From an uncultured Clostridia bacterium (GTDB lineage Bacteria; Bacillota; Clostridia; Saccharofermentanales; Saccharofermentanaceae): DNA of 64,000 nucleotides. Positions 51,294 through 60,782 of the stretch are shown piece by piece. The stretch lies in assembly GCA_946403085.1 (NCBI GenBank), contig CAMIYM010000001.1, positions 62,001 to 126,000 of the forward strand, in the 5' to 3' direction. Every line of letters begins with the position of its first letter. Positions within the stretch are counted from its first letter, which is position 1. Below the pieces are notes generated by a model. It saw only the letters and a list, made by a program, of their open reading frames with translations, was not told the origin of the DNA and ran no database searches. A program made the translations under genes and the position numbers.

Positions 51294-53243
51294 ATGGCAA
51301 TGTATGACAAGAAAAGCGTCGAAGATTTAGACGTAGCCGGCAAGAGAGTTATTGTCCGCGTTGACTTTAACGTACCGCTCGACAAAGAGACAGGCACAAA
51401 GATCACAGACGACAAGCGTATCAAGGGTGCTCTTCCTACGATCAAGTATCTCGTAGACAACAAGGCAAAGGTTATCCTCGTTTCACATCTCGGCCGTCCG
51501 AAGAACGGTCCTGAGGCTAAGTTCTCAATGAAGCCCGCTGCTGACCGTCTCGCTGAGCTTCTCGGACAGCCTGTTACTCTGGCTGCTGACGTTATCGGCG
51601 AAGATGCAAAGGCTAAGGCTGCTGCTCTTAAGGATGGCGAAGTTCTCATGCTCGAGAACGTCCGTTTCCACAAGGAAGAGACAAAGAACGATCCTAAGTT
51701 CGCTGCAGAGCTCGCTTCTATGGCTGACCTCTATGTTAACGATGCATTCGGTACAGCTCACCGTGCTCATGCTTCAACAGCAGGTCTTGCTAACTTCCTT
51801 CCTTCCGCTTGCGGTTATCTCATCAAGAAAGAGATCGACTTCATCGGCGGTGCGCTCGACAATCCGGCTAGACCGTTCGTTGCTATCCTCGGCGGCGCTA
51901 AGGTTTCCGACAAGATCGGCGTTATCACAAACCTTTTAGACAAGGCTGACACTATCATCATCGGTGGTGGTATGGCTTATACATTCATCGGCGCTCAGGG
52001 CGGCAAGATCGGTGATTCCCTCTTCGAGGCTGACAAGGTTGACCTCGCTAAGGAGATCCTCGCTAAGGCTGAAGAGAAGGGCGTTAAGCTCCTTCTTCCT
52101 ACAGATACAGTTGTTGCTGATGCTTTTGATGCAAACGCTAACAGCAAGGTAGTTCCTACAATGGAGATCCCTGACGGATGGCAGGGCCTCGACATCGGAC
52201 CTGAGACAATCGCTAAGTTCTCTGAGGCTATCAAGGGCGCTAAGACAGTTATCTGGAATGGCCCTGCAGGCGTTTTCGAGTTCGAGAAGTTCGCAGTTGG
52301 TACAAAGGCTATCGCTCAGGCTATTGCTGATGCAGACTGCACATCAATCATCGGCGGCGGTGACTCCGCAGCTGCTATCGAGAAGCTCGGCTATGCTGAT
52401 AAGGTTTCTCACATCTCCACAGGCGGCGGCGCTTCTCTCGAGTACATCGAGGGTAAGGTTCTCCCCGGTATCGACTGCCTCAACGACAAGAAGACAGGCA
52501 GAATCTTTGCTGCAGGCAACTGGAAGATGAACTGCGGTATCCCTGCAGATGCAGTTAAGCTTATCGAAGAGCTCAAGCCCCTCGTTAAGAATGCAGAGCA
52601 CAGAATCGCTCTCGGCGTTCCTGCTACAGCACTTGCTGCTGCAGTTGAGGCTGCTGCTTACACAAACATCAAGATCGCTGCTCAGAACTGCCACTTCGAA
52701 GAGAAGGGTGCATTCACAGGCGAGATCTCACCTCTCTGGCTCGCTAAGATGGGCGTTAACTACTGCATCATCGGCCACTCCGAGAGAAGAGAGTACAACG
52801 CAGAGACAGACGAGACAGTTAACAAGAAGGCTCTTGCACTCCTCAAGTATGGTGTAAGACCTATCATCTGCTGCGGTGAGTCTCTTGCTCAGCGTGAAGC
52901 AGGCGAGACATTCGACTGGATCAAGGGTCAGATCGTTGGCGCTTTCAAGGATATCCCTGCTGACAAGCTCTGCCAGATCACTATCGCTTATGAGCCTATC
53001 TGGGCTATCGGCACAGGCAAGACAGCTACAGACGAGCAGGCTGAGGAAGTTTGCAAGTTCATCCGTGGCGTCATCGCTGAGCTCTATTGCCCTAAGTGCG
53101 CTGAGGCTATCACAATCCAGTACGGCGGATCCTGCAATGCTAAGAACGCTGCAGGCCTCTTCGCTCAGGCTGACATCAACGGTGGTCTCGTAGGTGGTGC
53201 TTCCCTCAAGGCTGAGGATTTCTCCATCATCTGCAACGCATAA
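51294..53243 (+). CDS. pgk-tpiA: Fused phosphoglycerate kinase - triosephosphate isomerase
   Basis: N-terminal PGK ([43 protein letters not shown]) in one ORF with TIM ([41 protein letters not shown]). Confidence 0.95.
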   Translation: MAMYDKKSVEDLDVAGKRVIVRVDFNVPLDKETGTKITDDKRIKGALPTIKYLVDNKAKVILVSHLGRPKNGPEAKFSMKPAADRLAELLGQPVTLAADVIGEDAKAKAAALKDGEVLMLENVRFHKEETKNDPKFAAELASMADLYVNDAFGTAHRAHASTAGLANFLPSACGYLIKKEIDFIGGALDNPARPFVAILGGAKVSDKIGVITNLLDKADTIIIGGGMAYTFIGAQGGKIGDSLFEADKVDLAKEILAKAEEKGVKLLLPTDTVVADAFDANANSKVVPTMEIPDGWQGLDIGPETIAKFSEAIKGAKTVIWNGPAGVFEFEKFAVGTKAIAQAIADADCTSIIGGGDSAAAIEKLGYADKVSHISTGGGASLEYIEGKVLPGIDCLNDKKTGRIFAAGNWKMNCGIPADAVKLIEELKPLVKNAEHRIALGVPATALAAAVEAAAYTNIKIAAQNCHFEEKGAFTGEISPLWLAKMGVNYCIIGHSERREYNAETDETVNKKALALLKYGVRPIICCGESLAQREAGETFDWIKGQIVGAFKDIPADKLCQITIAYEPIWAIGTGKTATDEQAEEVCKFIRGVIAELYCPKCAEAITIQYGGSCNAKNAAGLFAQADINGGLVGGASLKAEDFSIICNA

Positions 53244-53268
53244 GTTGAACTGATAACAGATTAATTTT

Positions 53269-53300
53269 GGGGCTGTCTCCTATGGAGGCGGCCCCTTTTA
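53269..53300 (+). terminator. Rho-independent terminator after pgk-tpiA
   Basis: ggggctgtctcc-tat-ggaggcggcccc followed by ttttat. Confidence 0.85.
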
Positions 53301-53316
53301 TATTTCTGTGGAAAAC

Positions 53317-53547
53317 TCCAAGCATTGCTCCGTGCACGCTGTGACAAATGCTGGGAAAATCGCCCGAAAACGCTTAAAGTCCAAGCAAAGCTCCGTGCAT
53401 GCTGTGACATATGCGCGGAATATTGCCCGAAAACGCTAAAAGTCCAAGCAAAGCTCCATGCATGCTGTGACATATGCGCGGAATATTGCCCGAAAACGCT
53501 AAAAGTCCAAGCGCGCTTGGATTTATGCTTGGAAAATGACCTGAAAT
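53317..53547. repeat. Intergenic word-repeat island D: three 63-bp tandem repeats plus a degenerate fourth
   Basis: Units start at 53317, 53380, 53443 and 53506 (period exactly 63): TCCAAGCAAAGCTCCGTGCATGCTGTGACATATGCGCGGAATATTGCCCGAAAACGCTAAAAG. Confidence 0.93.
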
Positions 53548-53637
53548 GTACTGGTCAAGCAAAAGAGAACTGCACTCTAATTAAGACTTAATGCCCGTTG
53601 TGCTAAGATTAAGACAGTTCGAAAAGGGGATAAGAAT

Positions 53638-54099
53638 ATGGAAAGAAACGTGCGCACATCTGCCAAAGCACTGATCATCAAGGATGGCTCTATGCTGGCC
53701 ATTAAGATCAATGACAACGGTGAGGAGTTTTATATCATGCCGGGCGGCGGCCAGAATGCAGGGGAACTTCTTCAGGATGCCTGCAGACGTGAAGTTGCCG
53801 AAGAAGTGGGGATAGATGTTAAAGTCGGGGACGCAGTTTTCATTATAGAAGGCTCTGAAGGCGAACCTTTTCACAGAGTGGATATCGTGTTCCTATGTGA
53901 ATACTTAGGCACAACAGATGCCGAACATCATGGCGATAATAACCAGACCGGGTATGAATGGTTAAAGATAGAGACTTTGAATAAAGCACCTCTTTATCCT
54001 TCGAAGTTAAGACGCCCGATAATGAACCTTTATGAGGGTAAAGCTTATCCTGTATATCTCGGAAATGAATGCGCCGGCGATCCGGAAATAACTGATTAA
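53638..54099 (+). CDS. NUDIX hydrolase
   Basis: NUDIX box GGGQNAGELLQDACRREVAEEVGID. Confidence 0.9.
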   Translation: MERNVRTSAKALIIKDGSMLAIKINDNGEEFYIMPGGGQNAGELLQDACRREVAEEVGIDVKVGDAVFIIEGSEGEPFHRVDIVFLCEYLGTTDAEHHGDNNQTGYEWLKIETLNKAPLYPSKLRRPIMNLYEGKAYPVYLGNECAGDPEITD

Positions 54100-54138
54100 A
54101 AAAGGACGTCTCAAACATCGTGTTTGGGACGTCCTTGT
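54100..54138. terminator. Bidirectional terminator between convergent genes
   Basis: aaaaaggacgtctcaaaca-tcg-tgtttgggacgtccttg. Confidence 0.85.
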
Positions 54139-54157
54139 GTTTCAGATCTATTTATTT

Positions 54158-55552
54158 TCAGTTCTTTGAAAGATACTCATCGATGCCCTTGGCAGCAGAC
54201 TTTCCTGCGCCCATCGCAAGGATTACCGTTGCTGCACCTGTAACAGCATCACCGCCTGCGAAAACACCTTCTCTGGAAGTCATCTCCGCCTCGTTGACTA
54301 TGATGCCGCCGCGCTTGTTAACCTCAAGGCCTGAAGTTGTTTTCTTGATGAGCGGGTTAGGTGATGTGCCGAGTGACATGATGACTGCGTCGCAGTCGAT
54401 GGTGAACTCAGAACCTTCAACAGGTACAGGAGATCTTCTTCCGGATGCGTCAGGTTCGCCTAACTCCATGCGGATGCACTTGCAGCCTGTTACCCAGCCG
54501 TTCTCGTCAGCAAGGATCTCAACGGGGTTTGTGAGAAGGTCAAAGATGATGCCTTCCTCTTTTGCGTGATGAACTTCTTCCTTACGTGCGGGAAGTTCTT
54601 CTTCGGAACGGCGGTAAACGATATGTACCTCAGCACCGAGTCGCTTTGCAGTACGTGCTGCATCCATTGCAACATTTCCGCCGCCTACGATGACTGCCTT
54701 CTTGGCTCTCATGATAGGTGTTCTGGAATCAGGTGAGAATGCGCCCATGAGATTGGATCTTGTGAGGTATTCGTTAGCGGAGAATACGCCGAGTGACTGC
54801 TCACCCGGGATGTTCATGAAGCGGGGAAGACCTGCGCCTGAACCGATGAATACAGCTGAGAAGCCCTCGTTCTCGAAAAGGTCGTCGATGGTAAGTGAGC
54901 GTCCGATGACTGCATCTGTAACGATCTTTACACCAAGTTCCTTTACGTTCTCGATCTCTTTTGCAACGACCTTCTCCTTAGGGAGACGGAACTCAGGGAT
55001 ACCGTAAACGAGCACGCCGCCTGCTTTGTGGAGCGCCTCGAAAATAGTTACATCGTAACCCATTTTCGCGAGGTCGCCAGCGCATGTAAGACCTGAAGGA
55101 CCGGCGCCTATTACGGCAACTTTCTTGCCTTTCTTGACCATATCGGCAGGGAGCTTAGGCTTGATGCCCATATCCTTTGCGGTGTCTGCTACGAATCTTT
55201 CGAGACGGCCGATAGATACTGCTTCACCCTTTACGCCTCTGATGCACTGTGCTTCGCACTGTGTCTCCTGCGGGCAAACACGGCCGCAAACAGCGGGAAG
55301 GGAAGAAGATAAAGAGATAACGCTGTAAGCGCCTTCGACATCGCCATCCTTGAGTTTGGAGATGAAGCCGGGGATGTTGATGGATACCGGGCAGCCCTGC
55401 ATGCAGCGTGCGTTCTTGCAGTTAAGGCAGCGGGATGCCTCAAGAACTGCTTCTTCCTTTGTATAGCCGAGGTTTACTTCGTCGAAGTTCGTGGCACGGA
55501 CCTTGGGGTCCTGCTCTGCTACTGGTACTTTCTTAAATACGTCAAATTCCAT
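54158..55552 (-). CDS. nfnB: NADPH-dependent glutamate synthase small-subunit-like / NfnB-type oxidoreductase
   Basis: Fe-S cysteines CLNCKNARCMQGCPV, GAGPSGLTCAGDLAKMGYDVTIFE, VVGGGNVAMDAART; paired with an NfnA-like gene. Confidence 0.87.
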   Translation of the reverse strand: MEFDVFKKVPVAEQDPKVRATNFDEVNLGYTKEEAVLEASRCLNCKNARCMQGCPVSINIPGFISKLKDGDVEGAYSVISLSSSLPAVCGRVCPQETQCEAQCIRGVKGEAVSIGRLERFVADTAKDMGIKPKLPADMVKKGKKVAVIGAGPSGLTCAGDLAKMGYDVTIFEALHKAGGVLVYGIPEFRLPKEKVVAKEIENVKELGVKIVTDAVIGRSLTIDDLFENEGFSAVFIGSGAGLPRFMNIPGEQSLGVFSANEYLTRSNLMGAFSPDSRTPIMRAKKAVIVGGGNVAMDAARTAKRLGAEVHIVYRRSEEELPARKEEVHHAKEEGIIFDLLTNPVEILADENGWVTGCKCIRMELGEPDASGRRSPVPVEGSEFTIDCDAVIMSLGTSPNPLIKKTTSGLEVNKRGGIIVNEAEMTSREGVFAGGDAVTGAATVILAMGAGKSAAKGIDEYLSKN

Positions 55553-55565
55553 TTTCTTATCCCCC

Positions 55566-56444
55566 TTATGAACACATACCGCAGCCGCCGCTGTGTGTAT
55601 CGCCTTCAGTGAGCCTTAACATGAGCTCACCTTCCTGTGTCTTATAAAGGCGTGAACGCTGAAGAGCCTGATCGAAGTCGACTTCGTGGCCATCGAATTC
55701 AGGACCGTCAACACATGCGAACTTGACCTGTCCGCCGACAAGGAGTCTGCATGCACCGCACATTCCTGTGCCGTCGACCATAATGGTATTCATGGATACG
55801 ATAGTGTGGATACCGAGCTGCTTTGTGAGCTGGCAGGCAAACTTCATCATGATGACTGGACCGATTACGACGCAGTGATCGTAACGGACGCCTTCGTCCC
55901 AAAGCTTCTGGAGTGCCACGCAGACATTGCCGTGGATGCCGTAAGAACCGTCATCTGTCGCAAAGTAGAGATTCTTTGTAACTGCTTTCATCTCATCTTC
56001 GAAAATAAGAAGATCCTTGGTCCTTGCACCCTGGATGCAGTCGACCTCAATGCCGTTGTCGTGAAGCCACTTAAGCTGGTTATATACAGGTGCCGTACCG
56101 ACACCGCCGGCGATGAAGAGGATCTTCTTCGCTTTAAGCTCCTCTATTGAAAGATCACAGAGATCGGAGGGATTACCCAAAGGACCGACTACGTCAGCGA
56201 AGCTCTCGCCTGCGTTCATTCTGCTCATGCGTTCGGTCTCAGCTCCGACAGTCTGATATACGATCGTGATGATGCCTGTATCGCGGTCAAAGTCGCAGAT
56301 GGTAAGCGGGATCCTCTCTCCGTCCTTATCAGCTCTTACGATCAGAAACTGACCGGGCATGGCCCTTTTGGCTACGAGAGGTGCGTAGATGTCCATGCGC
56401 CAGACCTTGGTACCGAGCATCTCTTTGGATTTGATCTCAAACAT
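55566..56444 (-). CDS. nfnA: Ferredoxin-NADP+ reductase subunit alpha / NfnA-type FAD and 2Fe-2S protein
   Basis: FAD/NAD-binding fold, GGVGTAPVYNQLKWL, 2Fe-2S cysteines CGACRLLVGGQVKFAC. Confidence 0.87.
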   Translation of the reverse strand: MFEIKSKEMLGTKVWRMDIYAPLVAKRAMPGQFLIVRADKDGERIPLTICDFDRDTGIITIVYQTVGAETERMSRMNAGESFADVVGPLGNPSDLCDLSIEELKAKKILFIAGGVGTAPVYNQLKWLHDNGIEVDCIQGARTKDLLIFEDEMKAVTKNLYFATDDGSYGIHGNVCVALQKLWDEGVRYDHCVVIGPVIMMKFACQLTKQLGIHTIVSMNTIMVDGTGMCGACRLLVGGQVKFACVDGPEFDGHEVDFDQALQRSRLYKTQEGELMLRLTEGDTHSGGCGMCS

Positions 56445-56642
56445 GTTCCTTATTCCTCCTTGAAGGATCTATTTATAACATACTACCATACAAGATACTA
56501 AAATGATTTTCATTTTTCCATATTTTAAGGAAAAATAATAAAAATACAAATCATAGTTTGAGGCATTGTTTAGAACAAGACCTTAAATACTAAAAGATGT
56601 TAAAATACTAGGTAATGGAATAAGGAAACTGGAGGAAGGAAA

Positions 56643-57377
56643 ATGTATTGGTATCTGGGTGATTACAGTGGTTTGTTCTATCTTCTGGCCATAGCGATCA
56701 TGGTATGGAGCCTGATCGTCAGAGGAAGACTTAACAGGCTTGTTAAGAAATACAGTGAAGTGGAAGCAGCTAGTGGTAAGGACGCAAATACCTGCGTAGC
56801 TGAGATGCTCCGTGCCAACGAAGTATACGGAGTAACAGTAGGTCACATCCCGGGTGACATGACTGACAATTTCAACCCCAAGGATGAGACCATTAATCTT
56901 TCAGATACATCATATGGCAAGTGCTCTATCACTGCGATTGCTGTAGCTGCGCATGAATGCGGACATGCCTGCCAGGCTTATTCCGGAATGTTCCTCTATA
57001 AGATCCGTCAGGGAATAGCTCCTGCAGCGGGCATTACTTCACGTGTAAGCGTATGGATCGCCATTATCGGTGTCGTAATCATGTACGCTTCAAAATCATC
57101 GCTTGAGCTGAATAATATCGGCTACTGGATATGCACTGCAGGCATCGCACTTTATACAGTCGTGTTCCTGTTCTATCTCGTTACACTCCCGATCGAGCGT
57201 GATGCAAGCAGAAGAGGTCTTAAGGCGATGCGGGAATTGGGATGGGTTTCTGACGATCAGCTGAAAGCTGCGAAGAGTGTTCTCTGGGCAGCTGGTGATA
57301 CATATGCCGTTGCACTTGCAAGTTCAGCACTTACACTTTTAAGACTGCTGCTCATGAGAGGCAGAAGAAGAAGGTAA
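56643..57377 (+). CDS. Zinc metallopeptidase, YugP-like membrane family
   Basis: HECGHACQAYSGM zinc-binding motif and TM segments. Confidence 0.87.
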   Translation: MYWYLGDYSGLFYLLAIAIMVWSLIVRGRLNRLVKKYSEVEAASGKDANTCVAEMLRANEVYGVTVGHIPGDMTDNFNPKDETINLSDTSYGKCSITAIAVAAHECGHACQAYSGMFLYKIRQGIAPAAGITSRVSVWIAIIGVVIMYASKSSLELNNIGYWICTAGIALYTVVFLFYLVTLPIERDASRRGLKAMRELGWVSDDQLKAAKSVLWAAGDTYAVALASSALTLLRLLLMRGRRRR

Positions 57378-57396
57378 TCCCGAAGGAGGATCATAT

Positions 57397-58377
57397 ATGA
57401 CACAACTTAATCCGCAGAGAATGGCATTTGTCAGTTCTATAGGAAACGGATACAAAGCAGTCGGATTCTTCTATCCGTCGTCTGCGCCGGAGATTAAGGG
57501 TGTCGTTCAGATCTGCCATGGAATGGCCGAGTATATCAAGCGTTATGAACCGATGATAGAGAAGTTCAATGAGGCCGGATACCATGTCTGCGGAATGGAT
57601 ATGCCTGGTCACGGCGAAAGCTATTTTCTGAACAAGGAAGCAGGTTTTCCAAAAGCTTATTTCGGAGGACAGAAGAACAGCTGGCAGATGCTCCTTGCAG
57701 ATGAGATGGGATTCCATGAATATGCTGTCGAGAAGTTTGGAAGGGAAGGCTTAAAGTACATTCTCTATGGACATTCGATGGGTTCATTTGTAGTAAGAAA
57801 TATCTTCTCGACACCAAGATACAGCAAGCAGTTCGACGGATTTGTCTTCGCATCGACAGCAGGTCCGAACCCGGCAGTCGGAGCAGGCAAATTCCTTGCC
57901 GGAGCAGGATGCTTTTTCGGCGCGAAAAAGAAGAGAAATAATTTTATCAACATAATCGCTTTCGGCAGTTACACAAAGAGAATCGAGAACCCAAGAGGCG
58001 GTCTCGACTGGCTTTCCACAGTTCCGGAAGAAGTCACCAAATATGCAAAAGATCCGATGTGCGGTTTCTGTTTTACTAACGACGGATTCAGAACACTTTT
58101 TAATCTGATCTCATTCATGCAGAGTGAGGAAGCGTACGCACTTATTCCGGACCGTCCCTGCTTCTTCCCGTATGGTGCTGATGATCCGGTCGGAAGCTAT
58201 GGCACCGGTGTCGAAAAGGTCATCCAAAGAATGAAGGATGCAGGTGCCGATGTAAAGTCAAAGAACTACGGCCCTTACCGTCATGAGCTTATGAACGAGC
58301 CCATAAAGGAAGAGTATTTTAATGACCTGATCGGTTTCTTTGATTCTGTTCCGATGGTAGTGAATAAGCCTTCGTGA
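57397..58377 (+). CDS. Alpha/beta hydrolase (monoglyceride lipase / S33-like)
   Basis: ICHGMAEYIKRYEPM, MPGHGES, YGHSMGSFV nucleophile elbow. Confidence 0.88.
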   Translation: MTQLNPQRMAFVSSIGNGYKAVGFFYPSSAPEIKGVVQICHGMAEYIKRYEPMIEKFNEAGYHVCGMDMPGHGESYFLNKEAGFPKAYFGGQKNSWQMLLADEMGFHEYAVEKFGREGLKYILYGHSMGSFVVRNIFSTPRYSKQFDGFVFASTAGPNPAVGAGKFLAGAGCFFGAKKKRNNFINIIAFGSYTKRIENPRGGLDWLSTVPEEVTKYAKDPMCGFCFTNDGFRTLFNLISFMQSEEAYALIPDRPCFFPYGADDPVGSYGTGVEKVIQRMKDAGADVKSKNYGPYRHELMNEPIKEEYFNDLIGFFDSVPMVVNKPS

Positions 58378-58385
58378 AATAAAGC

Positions 58386-60677
58386 TTAACCGAGGCTTAT
58401 AACAAGTTCGTTACTCGTAAACTCGATCGATGTTCCGAAGCTGTGCTTCTCAGGTACGGATTCGGAGAGTCCTACAACGTTGAATATTCCGGACAGGATA
58501 AGATGCTTTGTGCCGCCCAGATTCTGGGTGCGTACTGTGATCCTGTTGCCTGATACTTCAACGGTGATTATGCCGGAACTCTGAGCTCCGTCGGAGAATA
58601 CCTCACAGGCAGTTGTCGCGCCCGGTGTAAGCCCGAAGCAAGTGAATGTGATGTTATCGAGAGAACCGAAGCTTCCTGTGGATTCCGCAGTTCTGGTCGG
58701 GATGATCGAATTGGGACGTGCGAATACAGGAACTGAGCCGGCACCTGCTTTTCGTGAGATATAACGGGGACCCTGAACCTTCTCGTGTGTCATGAAATCA
58801 GTCCAGATTCCCTGAGGTATGTAGATCCTTACATTATCATTCTGTGAGATGACAGGTGATACGAGAAGTGAAGGACCGAGCATGTACTCAGTGTCGAATC
58901 CCTCAGCTGCAGGATCGCCTGCGAACTCCAAAGCGATGGCACGTATAGCAGGTGTTCCATACTTAACACTCTCGCAGATGCTTGAGTAGATGTAGGGAGC
59001 AAGACCTGTTCTGATAGCGGAGAATGCCTTTATTGAATCAAGTGCAACTGCATCTTCCAGGAACTTTAAAGTACCCTTGAATCTTGAGTGAGGAACATAA
59101 GCAGCAAAGCCTACCCAGCGGTCAAAGAGCTTGGGGTCGGTAAGTGCCTTCTCGGGAATATCGATATTTATTCCGCCAAAGCCTGTAAGACCATAAGAGA
59201 TAGTGTTCTTCAAAGCAGCGACAAGATCTGAGAATTCCGGAGTGAGAGAACAATAGATATTGCTGAACGGTGACTGCTGGTCGCCTGAACTGATGGAATC
59301 AGCGATGATGAATGAGCCAAGGCGTCCTCTTTCCCTTGCAGAAACATCACTTAATGCAGAGTTCATGATGTTCGTGAAGTTAGTGAGATAGCCTTTCTTA
59401 CCGCATGCGTTTTCGAATGCTCCGGAGATCGAATGAGTATAGTTGGATTCGAACATGCTGATGCCGTTTCTGGCAACACCGGTTGTAGCATTGATAAGCC
59501 AGCTTCTTGCTTCAGGAATATTGAGGTCGAGCATGGCAACGCCGCCCTTGCCGTCATCACAGATAACAGCTCTTCCGTCAGGGAAGGAGATAAGAAGTCC
59601 GGCATCAAGGAGTTCGGGATATTCGGGTGCCCTTTCAGAAATGAACGGATTGATAGACACACCGAGCGTAACGCCGAGATCTGCGGCTGCTTTTGCAAAG
59701 CCGAGGGGATCAGGGAATCTTACTGAATCAAAAGTGAAGCCGTAAGGAGCATAGTCAGGGTGCCATGAATTACCGATCCAGAGTTCTTTGATGTTCACGC
59801 CTGCGCTTTTCGCGATCTTAAGTGAATCGATGATGCCCTGTGCAGTAAGAGTATTGTCATCGTTTAGGACTAATGAGATACCGCCGTTTGAATATGAAAG
59901 GGCGGGGATACGTCCGTTAAGCTGGCTGAAAACTTCAAGGACCTGAATAGATGTATCGCCTGCGATTACACTGTATTCGATCTCTTCGCCTGCAGTCTCG
60001 AAGCTGAGATTGCCGCTGTCAGATCCGATATCGAATGTAACAGGATGTGATGTATTTACGAAAATACCGTACTTGGAATCGGAAAGGACAAACGGTATAT
60101 GTTCTGCGCCTGCTCTTCCGTCGAAAACATTGCACTTGACGGTCTGTCCGTTTCTTACGATCGTGGAACCTGCACCGCCCAAACCGTAAATGTTCTCGCG
60201 TACCTTAAGTTCAAATGAAGCGCCCGATACAGCATTGGAGGAAACTGCATAACAGGTAGCTGAACCTGCGTCGCTCTTATAGAAAACAGGCATCTTTACA
60301 TTCTGACTGCAGAGTTCATTTCCACAGTAATAATATTTGATGTCTAATACTTTTTTATTAAAGCGTGCTTCAAGGTGTCCGCTCTTGAATGTGAAATAGT
60401 CACCTGCATCTTCGAAAGAACCAAATCCTGAAGGAACAAGTTCTATAACAGAATCAGCCTTATATCTTGGCTCGATACGGTGATTATTAACTCTTATCGT
60501 GATTATATTATTTGCAGGAGAGAAAACAGTTAACGTGATCCTTCCGCCGCAGTCCTTAAAGCAGGCATTTCCACCGGTAAGAGCCTCAGTGTATTCCTGG
60601 CATCCGCATCCGATCTTAAGCTTGCCGTCGACATAGTAAACGGAATCGATCTTATAAGGTTTTTTAGTAAATAACAT
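58386..60677 (-). CDS. GH31-family glycoside hydrolase homologue (catalytic residues apparently altered)
   Basis: FPDPLGFAKAAADLGVTLGVSINPFI, HSRFKGT, GTPAIRAIALEF, EYMLGPSLLVSPVI match GH31 scaffold; start ATG 60677 after ggagg. Confidence 0.85.
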   Translation of the reverse strand: MLFTKKPYKIDSVYYVDGKLKIGCGCQEYTEALTGGNACFKDCGGRITLTVFSPANNIITIRVNNHRIEPRYKADSVIELVPSGFGSFEDAGDYFTFKSGHLEARFNKKVLDIKYYYCGNELCSQNVKMPVFYKSDAGSATCYAVSSNAVSGASFELKVRENIYGLGGAGSTIVRNGQTVKCNVFDGRAGAEHIPFVLSDSKYGIFVNTSHPVTFDIGSDSGNLSFETAGEEIEYSVIAGDTSIQVLEVFSQLNGRIPALSYSNGGISLVLNDDNTLTAQGIIDSLKIAKSAGVNIKELWIGNSWHPDYAPYGFTFDSVRFPDPLGFAKAAADLGVTLGVSINPFISERAPEYPELLDAGLLISFPDGRAVICDDGKGGVAMLDLNIPEARSWLINATTGVARNGISMFESNYTHSISGAFENACGKKGYLTNFTNIMNSALSDVSARERGRLGSFIIADSISSGDQQSPFSNIYCSLTPEFSDLVAALKNTISYGLTGFGGINIDIPEKALTDPKLFDRWVGFAAYVPHSRFKGTLKFLEDAVALDSIKAFSAIRTGLAPYIYSSICESVKYGTPAIRAIALEFAGDPAAEGFDTEYMLGPSLLVSPVISQNDNVRIYIPQGIWTDFMTHEKVQGPRYISRKAGAGSVPVFARPNSIIPTRTAESTGSFGSLDNITFTCFGLTPGATTACEVFSDGAQSSGIITVEVSGNRITVRTQNLGGTKHLILSGIFNVVGLSESVPEKHSFGTSIEFTSNELVISLG

Positions 60678-60782
60678 ATTATCCTCCATAAAAGCACACG
60701 TTATTAAACAGCATAATTATATCCAACATGTGCGCCCGTATTATTTCAAGAATATGACGATTCGAATTGATATAATTTACTT

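Noticed and set aside
53317-53547. CRISPR array
   Set aside because: Units are contiguous 63-bp tandem repeats with no variable spacers and no cas genes in the window.
53325-53591. 88-aa Cys-rich repeat ORF as a real protein
   Set aside because: Open frames exist on both strands because the repeat is 63 bp; no convincing RBS. Kept only as a repeat finding.
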